Source: JAKFVA01 sp046155225 (GTDB taxonomy: Bacteria > Pseudomonadota > Gammaproteobacteria > Burkholderiales > Burkholderiaceae_C). Taken from it: a stretch of DNA of 33,754 bases. The notes beneath the pieces were generated by a model. It saw nothing but the letters and a program-made list of their open reading frames with translations. It was not told the DNA's origin and ran no database searches. Where the stretch lies: positions 1-33,754 of the forward strand of contig JBJXED010000017.1 in assembly GCA_046155225.1 (NCBI GenBank). Reading direction: 5' to 3'. The position numbers and the translations under genes are program-made. This document shows positions 1 through 7,216 of the stretch, in pieces (position 1 is the stretch's first letter; each line of letters begins with the position of its first letter).

Positions 1-6
1 CCTTTG

Positions 7-2226
7 TTAGAAGGCGGCCTTGAATTGCACGCCGAAAGTGCGCGGTTCGTTCACAAAACCGACGTTGGTGAAGTCAATCGCTCCGGTGATGCGCTCGGTG
101 TTGGTGATGTTGCGGCCAAAAGCGGCCACCTCATACTTGCCATCGGCCCAGGTGTAGCCCACGCGCAGTCCGCCTTCGAGCAGTGACTTGCCGGTGAATT
201 CAACCGACTCGTACAAGAAGAAGTTGACTTTGCTGCGGTAAGCCCAGTCGGTGTAGATGTAGTACTCGCCGCGGTTGTCATGCGGTATGCCGTAACGCAG
301 GGTGAAGTTGGCAATGTATTTGGGTGCATTGGGCAAGGGGTTGCCGTCAATGACTGCGCGTCCCGCCGCATTGATCGGGTTCGTGACGGTGCAGCCGCCG
401 CAGGGCGTGACTGACAGGCTGGGGTCTTTGATCTTCGTCTGGTTGTAGCTGCCGCTCAGGCTGAACAACAAGTTGGGCGTCAGGTAGGCGTCAAAGCTCA
501 GCTCCAGGCCTTGTCCGGTGGCTTTCTGGGCGCTCACCAGGCTGGTCGCGTTGCTGTTGCCGCCTACCGCGCTCAGTTGCAGGTCTTTAACTTCGTAGAA
601 GAAGCCACCGAATGCGATGCGCGCTTTTTTGTCGAACAGGTCGGCTTTCACGCCGGCCTCATAAGACGTGACAGTTTCAGGCGGTGCCGAGCTCAACGCG
701 CCGAATGCGCTCGGCGGCAAGATGCTGGAGCCGCGGTAGCCCGTGGCCAAACGCCCGTACAGATTGGTGTCGGGATTGAGTTTGTAGGTGCCGCTCAGGT
801 CAAAGCTGGGTTGTGAGTCTTTGGTGCTTCTCGACAACCCGTTGCTGGCGTCAATCGGGAAAAAACCGGCTTGAACCGTGGTGGTGGAAAGCGACTTTTT
901 ATCGTTGGTAAAGCGCAAACCGCCGCGCAAGTTGAAGGCGTCGGTGAATTGGTAGCCTACCGAGCCAAACAAGGCGTAGGAGTCATTGGTTTGGGTGGTT
1001 GGAATGTGCTCGGACTGCGCGCCACCCCCTAGCGAGTCAAAGCTGCGGTTGTCAATGGTGTATTTTTCGGAAAAAGAGTAAAAACCGGCTTGCCATTTGA
1101 AGGGCCCCGGGTCTTTGGACTCGAGCCGGAATTCTTGAGTGACTTGGCTGTGGCCGCGAATGCCATCCGAGGTTTCAATGGGGAATGGGGGAAATCCGTA
1201 AGGACCTGCAGTGCCGTCCACATCACCACGCGAATCGGTTTTGACCGTCTCGTAACCGGTGATGGAATACAAGTCCGCAAAACCCACGTTGATTTTGAGT
1301 TTGAGGCTCGCCCCGGTGCTGGTCAACTCCTGGAAGTTTTGGCCGTCGATGGCCACCCGATCGCGGTCAAAGCCCCCAATCAGGTTATTCGAGCCTGGCT
1401 GAACGATGTTGCCGCGGAACACGCGCGAGCTGCCGCTCAGGTCACGGTTGTGCACATTGATCAAGGCACTGAAGTTCTTGCTGGGCTCGTACAGCGCTTG
1501 CACGCGCAAGGCACGGTCCCGGTAGCCTTCGAACTCGGGGGTGGGACCGCCATTGGTGTTGGTGACATAGTCGTCACGGTTTTGCGTCAAGCCCGACAGG
1601 CGAACGGACCAGTCGCCCGTCAGCGGTAGATTGACAGCACCTTCCAGGTTGATGGTGTTGTAGGTGCCATACGTCGCATTGAAGTAAGCGTCTTGTTTCT
1701 GCGAGGGTTTCACAGAGTCAAACTTCACCACACCGCCGGGGGTGTTGCGGCCCAGCAGCGTGCCTTGCGGACCCGCCAACACTTCAATGCGGTTTAAGTC
1801 GAACGCCGGAAAGCCTTTAAGAATGGGGTTCTCTTGCACGATATCGTCATAAATCAGTGAGATGGGCTGCGATGCGTTCAAGCGGAAGTCGGTATTCCCG
1901 TAGCCGCGGATATAAAAACGCGGAAAGGCCCGGCCAAAAGACGACTCGATATTCAAGCTGGGTACGCGTCCCGAGAGGGCCCGTATGTCGTCGCCAGCAG
2001 AGTTGATTACGTCGAGTTTTTCGCCCTGCAAAGTAAACACGGCGCTAGGCACGTCTTTGATGTTCTCGGCCCGGCGCTCGGCCGTGACGGTCACGCTCTC
2101 GAGCTTGCCCGCTTCGGTGGCCGGGGTCTGCTGGGCATACACCAAGGACGCTGGGCCACAAGCCACGGCGACCGCCAGTGCAACGCGGTGAAGTTTTTTT
2201 GTCGGGAATATGCTGCTGCTTGGCAT
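7..2226 (-). CDS. TonB-dependent outer-membrane receptor
   Basis: A 739-residue protein with a cleavable signal peptide (hydrophobic stretch ending near LVYAQQ) followed by a TonB-box-like segment (ESVTVTAERR). A plug domain follows, with IRGYG, a YDD element and the LAGPQGTLLGRNTPGG signature typical of the family. A long region of alternating beta strands ends in a terminal Phe, as expected for an outer-membrane barrel. Such receptors import scarce ligands into the periplasm using energy from TonB-ExbB-ExbD. The start is supported by an AAGAGGA ribosome site. It is the last gene of a minus-strand run that includes its own TonB complex and two secreted nucleoside-phosphorylase-superfamily proteins, so a purine nucleoside or related ligand is a reasonable guess. 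By sequence alone the ligand is unknown, and I see no Fur box upstream. Family call is secure; substrate is inference. Confidence 0.93.
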   Translation of the reverse strand: MPSSSIFPTKKLHRVALAVAVACGPASLVYAQQTPATEAGKLESVTVTAERRAENIKDVPSAVFTLQGEKLDVINSAGDDIRALSGRVPSLNIESSFGRAFPRFYIRGYGNTDFRLNASQPISLIYDDIVQENPILKGFPAFDLNRIEVLAGPQGTLLGRNTPGGVVKFDSVKPSQKQDAYFNATYGTYNTINLEGAVNLPLTGDWSVRLSGLTQNRDDYVTNTNGGPTPEFEGYRDRALRVQALYEPSKNFSALINVHNRDLSGSSRVFRGNIVQPGSNNLIGGFDRDRVAIDGQNFQELTSTGASLKLKINVGFADLYSITGYETVKTDSRGDVDGTAGPYGFPPFPIETSDGIRGHSQVTQEFRLESKDPGPFKWQAGFYSFSEKYTIDNRSFDSLGGGAQSEHIPTTQTNDSYALFGSVGYQFTDAFNLRGGLRFTNDKKSLSTTTVQAGFFPIDASNGLSRSTKDSQPSFDLSGTYKLNPDTNLYGRLATGYRGSSILPPSAFGALSSAPPETVTSYEAGVKADLFDKKARIAFGGFFYEVKDLQLSAVGGNSNATSLVSAQKATGQGLELSFDAYLTPNLLFSLSGSYNQTKIKDPSLSVTPCGGCTVTNPINAAGRAVIDGNPLPNAPKYIANFTLRYGIPHDNRGEYYIYTDWAYRSKVNFFLYESVEFTGKSLLEGGLRVGYTWADGKYEVAAFGRNITNTERITGAIDFTNVGFVNEPRTFGVQFKAAF

Positions 2227-2276
2227 GGGAAGGTCCTCTTGGGTGGGTGGGTGGGGAAAGGGTGTAAACAGTATGT

Positions 2277-2296
2277 CTATTTTGCAAAAAAAATAG
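2277..2296. repeat. Short inverted repeat upstream of the TonB-dependent receptor
   Basis: CTATTTT and AAAATAG arms of 7 bases are separated by 6 bases, in the 98-base gap between the NUP-family gene and the receptor gene. It lies about 50 bases before the receptor start, where a promoter or operator would be expected. It could also be chance in an A/T-rich stretch. Confidence 0.3.
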
Positions 2297-2324
2297 GGCC
2301 GGGACAGTTGTTTTTTTGCAAGTG

Positions 2325-3395
2325 TTAGCGGTCAACCGGGACACCCAGCTGCCACTGGCTCCAGTTTTTCACGATGTCGCGCACCACGATGCCGCCGACC
2401 ACCACCAGGTTTTGCGTGGCCGGCACAAAGCCGCCCGTGCCGCCGTTGCCCGAGGCCAGCAGCGAGGCATGGGCACTCTGGCCGGGGTAGGGCCGGTCAA
2501 AGTTGGAGCCGGTGCGCAGCACCATCAGCCGCTTGAGATCGGCCTTGCCGGCTGCTGCGGCGCGTTCGAGCGCGTTGTAGGTGGCGTTGTCTTCCTGCTG
2601 CGTGGTGCAATAGGTGGCCTGGCCATCGGTCATGAGTTTGGCCCAGTCGCGCGCATGTTGGCCCAGGCGGTGGCCGTGCCACCAGGTGTCGCCGCCCAGC
2701 GTGTCGCATTGCATGACTTTAGGCGCAGCCCGTGCCGCCGCCTCGCGGTAGCGTGCCCGGTAGGCTTGGGCTTCTTTGCTGTCGGCAAGCGGCGCGTCTT
2801 TGGTCAGCGCCAATACTTTTTGCACCAACGGCTCGTGCAGGCGCGCGGCTTCGGTGCGGTACTCGAACTTTGGCTTTTCGCCAGGGCCCTTGGTCAGGAT
2901 GCCGTAGTAGCCGTTTTTCCAGTGTTTGGGCATTTCGCGCGCGTCAATCTCGTGGGCGATACCGAAGTTGACGAGCCAGCGCGCCCAGGTGGCCGCACCG
3001 AGGGTGCCCTGCATCGGGTCAATGCCCGAAATGCCGGCCACCAGAAAATAGGTGCGGCGCAGGTCGAATTGCGGGTCGAGCGTGAGCGCCAGGGTCGAGG
3101 CGGCGGCGTTGGTGTGGCCCATGCCGACGGTCATCTGGCACACGTCGTCGGTGTTGCAGCGCAATTCGGGGTGGTCGGGGGACAAACCCGGCACGCGGAT
3201 TTTTTCAGTCAGGGCAAAGGGCGCAATCCACGGCGCGGCCTCGGGCTCGAACATCGAAATCACCACCACCTTCAGCGCACGTGGAGTCGGGGTGGGGGCG
3301 GCGGCGGGAGCTGTAGTTTGCGCGAGCGCATGCGCGGCGCAGCACGCCAGCGCAGCCAGCAACGCAGCCCCCCGCAGACTCGGGCGGCGCGTCAT
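2325..3395 (-). CDS. Secreted purine nucleoside permease (NUP) family protein
   Basis: A 356-residue protein with a signal peptide (Arg-rich start, Ala/Leu core, ALAQ cleavage region) and then a domain beginning LKVVVISMFEPEAAPW. This matches the NUP family, named after the Candida purine nucleoside permease and related to the nucleoside phosphorylase superfamily. The segments VGMGHTNAAAS, FLVAGISGIDP and VLRTGSNFDRPYPGQS are the conserved parts I recognise. Having a signal peptide and no further membrane helix, it is expected to be a soluble periplasmic protein, so hydrolysis, phosphorolysis or binding of nucleosides is more likely than transport. Its ATG overlaps the stop of the upstream nucleosidase gene (ATGA), which indicates translational coupling. 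The two proteins probably act together between the TonB receptor and the inner-membrane transporter. Family call is fairly firm; activity is inferred. Confidence 0.82.
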   Translation of the reverse strand: MTRRPSLRGAALLAALACCAAHALAQTTAPAAAPTPTPRALKVVVISMFEPEAAPWIAPFALTEKIRVPGLSPDHPELRCNTDDVCQMTVGMGHTNAAASTLALTLDPQFDLRRTYFLVAGISGIDPMQGTLGAATWARWLVNFGIAHEIDAREMPKHWKNGYYGILTKGPGEKPKFEYRTEAARLHEPLVQKVLALTKDAPLADSKEAQAYRARYREAAARAAPKVMQCDTLGGDTWWHGHRLGQHARDWAKLMTDGQATYCTTQQEDNATYNALERAAAAGKADLKRLMVLRTGSNFDRPYPGQSAHASLLASGNGGTGGFVPATQNLVVVGGIVVRDIVKNWSQWQLGVPVDR

Positions 3396-4429
3396 GGCTT
3401 GCTCCCTTGGGCCTTCCAGGCCTCTAAAAATGCCAGGGTGACCGCCGCTTCATTGGCTTCGGCCAGGCCACTGGTGAACAAGGCCACCACGTCGGCGTCA
3501 AATTCCTCACCGCCTGCCAAATCGCTCAGGCTGCGAAAGGCGATGTAGGGCACGCCATTGGCGTGTGCGACATGTGCCAGGCCCGCCGTTTCCATCTCAA
3601 AGGTATTGGCTTTGAGATGTTCAAAAAGGTATTTGCGGTAGTCGGCATTGGCTAAAAACGTGGTGCCAGTCACGCCCACGCCGCCCACGACCATGCGCGG
3701 CTGCTGGCGCACGCAGGCACGCGGGTCATGCGGGGCGCCCGCGGGCACCGACGGCCCGCATTGCAGCAGTTTGGGCTGCAAGCGGCTGGCCACGGCGAAC
3801 ATTTTGGGGTCTACCGGGTACTCGAACATGAACTTGCCCTTGGGGCCGGTTTGCGCGGTGGCAATGAAGTTCTCGCGCATGAACAGGCCGGTAGGCACCT
3901 GGCCTTGCGGCCCCGGCAGGGTGAAGGGCGGCGGAAAGGGCTGGCCATTTTTGCCTGTAGCGAGTTTGAGACCCAGGCAGGACACGTCGGTCGGTTTGCC
4001 GCAGGGCTGTGGCACGGCGGAGTTCTGGTTCCAGTACAGCTCCATCGACATGACCCAGCGGTCGGGCACTGTGACGTCGCCCACATGCAAGTCGGGGTTG
4101 AGACCGCCGGCGATGCCGCTCATCACCAGCCGCTCGACTTTGAAGTGGTCCAGCATGAGCTGCGTCACCATGGTGGCGTTGATCATGCTCACGCCGCTGA
4201 GCACAATCACGACCCGGTTGCCGCGCAGCACGCCGGTGGTGAAGCGGTTGCCGTTGAGGGTGTGGGTTTTGCGGGCCTGGGTTTGGGCCACCAGGATGTC
4301 GGCCTCGGCACCAAACGCCGAGACGATGCCGATGCGCGGGGTGCAATCGCTCAGGCAGCGCTTGCCGGCCTGCGCAGTGCCGTGACAGGCAAGCAGGCTT
4401 AAAACAAGCCACAGAAAAAACCGTTTCAT
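3392..4429 (-). CDS. Secreted 5'-methylthioadenosine/S-adenosylhomocysteine nucleosidase-like protein (phosphorylase superfamily)
   Basis: A 345-residue protein with a signal peptide (FLWLVLSLLACHGTAQA) and then a PNP/UDP phosphorylase-superfamily fold. The start of the domain, RIGIVSAFGAEADIL, aligns with the MTA/SAH nucleosidase N-terminus and keeps the Glu that acts as the catalytic acid. The middle carries SGIAGGLNPDLHVGDV, and the C-terminal part has FEMETAGLAHVAHANG followed by the SLSD motif, where the family Glu and Asp contact ribose and purine. It is longer than cytoplasmic MTA/SAH nucleosidase (about 230 residues) because of an insertion around residues 130-220. Export implies cleavage of extracellular purine nucleosides rather than SAM recycling. 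A ribosome site AAGGA lies 9 bases before the ATG. It is the first of a coupled pair with the NUP-family gene. Exact substrate is not determinable here. Confidence 0.82.
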   Translation of the reverse strand: MKRFFLWLVLSLLACHGTAQAGKRCLSDCTPRIGIVSAFGAEADILVAQTQARKTHTLNGNRFTTGVLRGNRVVIVLSGVSMINATMVTQLMLDHFKVERLVMSGIAGGLNPDLHVGDVTVPDRWVMSMELYWNQNSAVPQPCGKPTDVSCLGLKLATGKNGQPFPPPFTLPGPQGQVPTGLFMRENFIATAQTGPKGKFMFEYPVDPKMFAVASRLQPKLLQCGPSVPAGAPHDPRACVRQQPRMVVGGVGVTGTTFLANADYRKYLFEHLKANTFEMETAGLAHVAHANGVPYIAFRSLSDLAGGEEFDADVVALFTSGLAEANEAAVTLAFLEAWKAQGSKP

Positions 4430-4460
4430 GAAGAAGAATCCTTTGAATTAACCCAGCAAA

Positions 4461-4483
4461 ATTTGTGCCATTGCGGCACAAAT
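4461..4483. promoter_or_regulatory. 9-bp palindrome upstream of the secreted nucleosidase gene
   Basis: ATTTGTGCC and GGCACAAAT are separated by 5 bases, a perfect 9-bp inverted repeat, in the 122-base gap between tonB and the nucleosidase gene. On the minus strand a TATACT -10-like box (4486-4491) sits immediately before it, so the palindrome would cover the transcription start: a typical repressor operator position. A weak terminator for tonB (stem followed by TTTT) is the alternative. Confidence 0.5.
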
Positions 4484-4551
4484 CAGTATACGAGCAGGGT
4501 TTAATTCAAAAAAGCGGCGCACGCGATGGCGCGCCCTGGGGAAATGCCGAT

Positions 4552-5208
4552 TTACTCGACGCTGAAAATGAACTCTTGCGGCGCAATCACTTCGCCAGCG
4601 CCGCCCAGGCACTTGTACTGCAGCACCGCGTCGCGAACGGCCGAGTGAAACACCCTGGGGCCAGACAGGATCACGACGTCCTTGACCACGCCGTTTTGAA
4701 TAATCACCTGGGCTTTGACGATGCCTCCGGTGCCGTCTTTAAGCGCTTTGCGCGGCATCTCGGGTTTGACCTGCGTCGGGCAGACCACGCCAATTTCGGC
4801 GCGGGCAGGGGGTTTGGGCGCTTCAGCCACCACCAGTGGTGGCGGCGGCGGGGCGATCACCGCCGGAGTTTCAGGCGGTGCCGTCACAGCGGCAATGGCC
4901 GGCCCGGCTGAGGGCGGTGCGGCAATTTCGGGTGGCGGCACAAACGGCGGTGGGGGCGCTTCAGCTTTGGGCTGGTTAGGCTGCAGCGGCTTGATTTCGG
5001 GTGGTGGCGGCGGCGGTGGCGGCGGAATGATGACTTCCTGAATCACCACGGCTTCGAGCGGTTTTTTGAGCAAATCCAGTCCCTTGCGCGCGGTGCCGGA
5101 GATCAGCGCGTAGGCAATCAAGGCATGCACGCCGACCACAATGATCCAGCCGGTGGTGCGGCTTTTGGCATTGCCGCTTTCGTATTGTTTGAGGGCGCTG
5201 GAAGTCAT
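4552..5208 (-). CDS. tonB: TonB energy transducer
   Basis: A 218-residue protein with one N-terminal membrane helix (GWIIVVGVHALIAYALISG), a long Pro-rich periplasm-spanning linker including a run of nine prolines, and a C-terminal TonB domain (CPTQVKPEMPRKALKDG ... IIQNGVVKDVVILSGPRVF) ending in FIFSVE. TonB passes proton-motive energy from ExbB/ExbD to outer-membrane receptors. The reading frame is open further upstream, but the start at 5208 is preferred: it overlaps the stop of the preceding exbD as ATGA and puts the membrane anchor at the correct distance. It is the last gene of exbB-exbD-exbD-tonB and is followed, after a 122-base gap, by the secreted nucleosidases and a receptor. Confidence 0.92.
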   Translation of the reverse strand: MTSSALKQYESGNAKSRTTGWIIVVGVHALIAYALISGTARKGLDLLKKPLEAVVIQEVIIPPPPPPPPPEIKPLQPNQPKAEAPPPPFVPPPEIAAPPSAGPAIAAVTAPPETPAVIAPPPPPLVVAEAPKPPARAEIGVVCPTQVKPEMPRKALKDGTGGIVKAQVIIQNGVVKDVVILSGPRVFHSAVRDAVLQYKCLGGAGEVIAPQEFIFSVE

Positions 5209-5654
5209 TGGGTGAATTGCTCGCTGCCGATGACCGCGACCTTGGTCAGGCCGCGGCGTTTCGAGGTGGACAGGACATTCGCGAACACGGCGTACTGGCA
5301 CTTCTTGTTCGGGCGCAAGTGAATCTCGGGCTGGTTGGCAAGCTGGCCGATGGCCGTCATTTTTTCTTCCAGTTCGGCCGCAGTGACGGGCACGCCCTGC
5401 CAATAGACGATGCTTTGCGCATCGATGTCCAGCTGGATTTTCTCTGGCTTCACAAGGCTGTCGGGCGGCGTGCCGACCGGCAGCTCCAGGTTGACGGCGT
5501 GCAGCTGGATGGGGATGGTGATGATCAGCATGACCAAGAGCACCAGCATCACATCAATCAGCGGCGTGGTGTTGATGTCCATCATGACTTCGGGGTCGCC
5601 GCGCCCGGCGGCGCGTCCGGCCAGGCCACGGAATTTTTTCTTGACTAAAGACAT
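5205..5654 (-). CDS. exbD: Biopolymer transport protein ExbD (second copy)
   Basis: A 149-residue ExbD/TolR-family protein. One membrane helix near the N-terminus contains the conserved Asp of the proton channel (INTTPLIDVMLVLLVMLII), followed by a periplasmic domain. Compared with the neighbouring ExbD it has a longer, basic N-terminal tail (MSLVKKKFRGLAGRAAGRG) and a different periplasmic sequence, so the two are paralogues and not a recent duplication. The start has a GAGGA ribosome site and lies 11 bases after the stop of the first exbD; its own stop overlaps the tonB start. Two ExbD types may form a mixed dimer with ExbB. Confidence 0.92.
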   Translation of the reverse strand: MSLVKKKFRGLAGRAAGRGDPEVMMDINTTPLIDVMLVLLVMLIITIPIQLHAVNLELPVGTPPDSLVKPEKIQLDIDAQSIVYWQGVPVTAAELEEKMTAIGQLANQPEIHLRPNKKCQYAVFANVLSTSKRRGLTKVAVIGSEQFTQ

Positions 5655-5665
5655 GGTGCGAATCC

Positions 5666-6094
5666 TCAGCTGCCCAAAGCGGGCGGCTCGGTAATAAAGG
5701 CCACTTTGGTGATGCCGGCGCGCTGGCAGGCCGCCAGCACCTTGCCCACGCCTTCATACGAGGCATTGAAGTCACCGCGAATTTGCACCTCGGGCTGCGG
5801 CTTCAGGCTCGAGACCGCTTTCAGTTTCACCACCAGCGCGTCAACGTTCTTGATCGACGCGTCATACCAGAAAATGCCGCCCTTGACATCGACCGAGATG
5901 ATGACGTTGTCAGGCTTGGTTTCGCGTACTTCGACGCGTTCTTTCGGCAGCGTCACCGGGATTGAGGTGGTGACCACCGGGATGGTGATGAGAAAAATAA
6001 TGAGCAGCACCAGCATCACATCGACCAGCGGCGTGGTGTTGATCTCGGAGATGATGTCGTCATCGCCCTCTGCGGGGCCAACTGCCATGGACAT
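5666..6094 (-). CDS. exbD: Biopolymer transport protein ExbD (first copy)
   Basis: A 142-residue ExbD/TolR-family protein. The acidic N-terminal tail (AEGDDDIISE) leads into INTTPLVDVMLVLLIIFLI, the single membrane helix with the essential Asp. The periplasmic domain ends with AGITKVAFITEPP, typical of ExbD. It works with ExbB as the proton-driven motor of TonB. A clear AGGAAACCGC ribosome site precedes the ATG. It lies 42 bases downstream of exbB and 11 bases upstream of the second exbD, clearly in one operon. Confidence 0.93.
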   Translation of the reverse strand: MSMAVGPAEGDDDIISEINTTPLVDVMLVLLIIFLITIPVVTTSIPVTLPKERVEVRETKPDNVIISVDVKGGIFWYDASIKNVDALVVKLKAVSSLKPQPEVQIRGDFNASYEGVGKVLAACQRAGITKVAFITEPPALGS

Positions 6095-6136
6095 GCGGTT
6101 TCCTAGGGTGTGGGGAGCAAATCAGCGGCGCTGGGT

Positions 6137-7015
6137 TCAGGCCGCTTTGCCCGATGAGCCAATGAGGACGGCGTTGAGTTCTTCGCTGAACTCGCGCACC
6201 TCGTCCATCACGACCTTGTTGCGGCGAGCCAGCCAGTTGTAGCCCAGCACGGCGGGAATGGCCACAGCCAAACCGATGGCGGTCATGATCAGCGCCTCAC
6301 CCACCGGGCCGGCCACCTTGTCAATCGACGCCTGGCCGGAAATGCCAATCGCGGTGAGGGCGTGGTAGATGCCCCACACGGTGCCAAACAAGCCGACGAA
6401 AGGCGAGGTCGATCCCACTGTGGCCAGAAAAGCCAGGCCGCCCTGGGCCTTGGCCTGCACTTTGTCCACCGCCGCCTGGATGCTCATCGGCACCCACTCG
6501 TTCATCGGGATATGGCCTTTGAGGCCGGTGTGGTTGCCAATGGCGTCGGCGCCCGACTCGGCGATAAAGCGGAAAGGGCTGCCTTTTTCCAGCATGCCGG
6601 CACCGTCGCGGACCGATTTCGCCGCCCAGAAGCTTTTGCCCATCGTGGCCGCTTGCTTGCCAATGCGGGATTGTTCCAGCAGCTTGGTAATCATGATGTA
6701 CCAACTGCCAATGCTCATGATCGCCAGCAGCAGCAGGACAAAGCGGGCGACCAGGTCGGAGCCTTTCCAGAGCGCCTCAATGCCATAAGGATTCTCCAGT
6801 GAATCCCCGGCTTTTTTGGCGGCTGCGCCATTGGCTCCTGAATTGGGCGCTGCCGCCGCAGTGGGTGCCTGCGCCGCTGCCGGGGCGGCGCTGCTGACGG
6901 CAGGCGAAACAGGCGCTGGCGCTTGCGCCAGCGCCGCCGCGGACAAAAGACTGCCGCAGCTCACCACAAGAGCCGCTGCGAGAGGACGAAAGAGATGGAG
7001 TGTTGAGGCTAGCAA
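6137..7015 (-). CDS. exbB: ExbB, MotA/TolQ/ExbB proton channel family
   Basis: A 292-residue protein with an N-terminal signal-like stretch (LAAALVVSCGSLLSAAALAQ), an Ala/Pro-rich linker to about residue 75, a membrane helix (FVLLLLAIMSIGSWYIMI) and the ExbB core with two further helices. The core includes the hallmark LFGTVWGIYHALTAIG and GEALIMTAIGLAVAIPAVLGYN. It forms the pentameric channel that drives TonB. The start is a TTG codon: the frame is closed by a TGA 30 bases upstream, there is no ATG or GTG in between, and the next Met falls inside the membrane helix, so TTG is needed to keep the export signal. A GGGA lies 8 bases upstream. It is the first gene of exbB-exbD-exbD-tonB and a promoter-like pair lies about 110-140 bases upstream. 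Confidence 0.92.
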   Translation of the reverse strand: MLASTLHLFRPLAAALVVSCGSLLSAAALAQAPAPVSPAVSSAAPAAAQAPTAAAAPNSGANGAAAKKAGDSLENPYGIEALWKGSDLVARFVLLLLAIMSIGSWYIMITKLLEQSRIGKQAATMGKSFWAAKSVRDGAGMLEKGSPFRFIAESGADAIGNHTGLKGHIPMNEWVPMSIQAAVDKVQAKAQGGLAFLATVGSTSPFVGLFGTVWGIYHALTAIGISGQASIDKVAGPVGEALIMTAIGLAVAIPAVLGYNWLARRNKVVMDEVREFSEELNAVLIGSSGKAA

Positions 7016-7125
7016 TTGAAATCCCGTGAAAGTTGGGTGGAGTCAAAAGGTCATGGTGAGTAAACCGAAAAAAATCGCTTTGTCTTTGTACGCCGCACCA
7101 CATACCCAAAGCACTGAGCGTACGC

Positions 7126-7154
7126 AATATACATGCCTATGGGCTATTGCCCAA
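7126..7154 (-). promoter_or_regulatory. Candidate sigma-70 promoter for the exbB operon
   Basis: On the minus strand, TTGGGC (7149-7154) and TATATT (7126-7131) are separated by exactly 17 bases. The -35 box overlaps a small palindrome GGGC-AATA-GCCC (7141-7152), which could be an operator. It lies in the 201-base gap between xdhB and exbB, giving a leader of about 100 bases. This suggests that the TonB complex has its own promoter rather than depending on the xdh promoter. Confidence 0.5.
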
Positions 7155-7216
7155 GAGGTCGGTGCCTGGGCTGGCCGGGTGCATAAATTTAAGTCCCAAA
7201 AATGTATGAACACGGG

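Noticed and set aside
2227..2324. Fur box before the TonB-dependent receptor
   Set aside because: No stretch resembling the GATAATGATAATCATTATC consensus was found in the gap.
2316..3548. 410-codon open frame on the plus strand over the NUP-family gene
   Set aside because: Antisense shadow; the minus-strand frame has a signal peptide, family motifs and operon coupling.
4461..4483. tonB terminator
   Set aside because: The stem is followed by only four T and the promoter-like box before it fits an operator better, so this was kept as the second choice.
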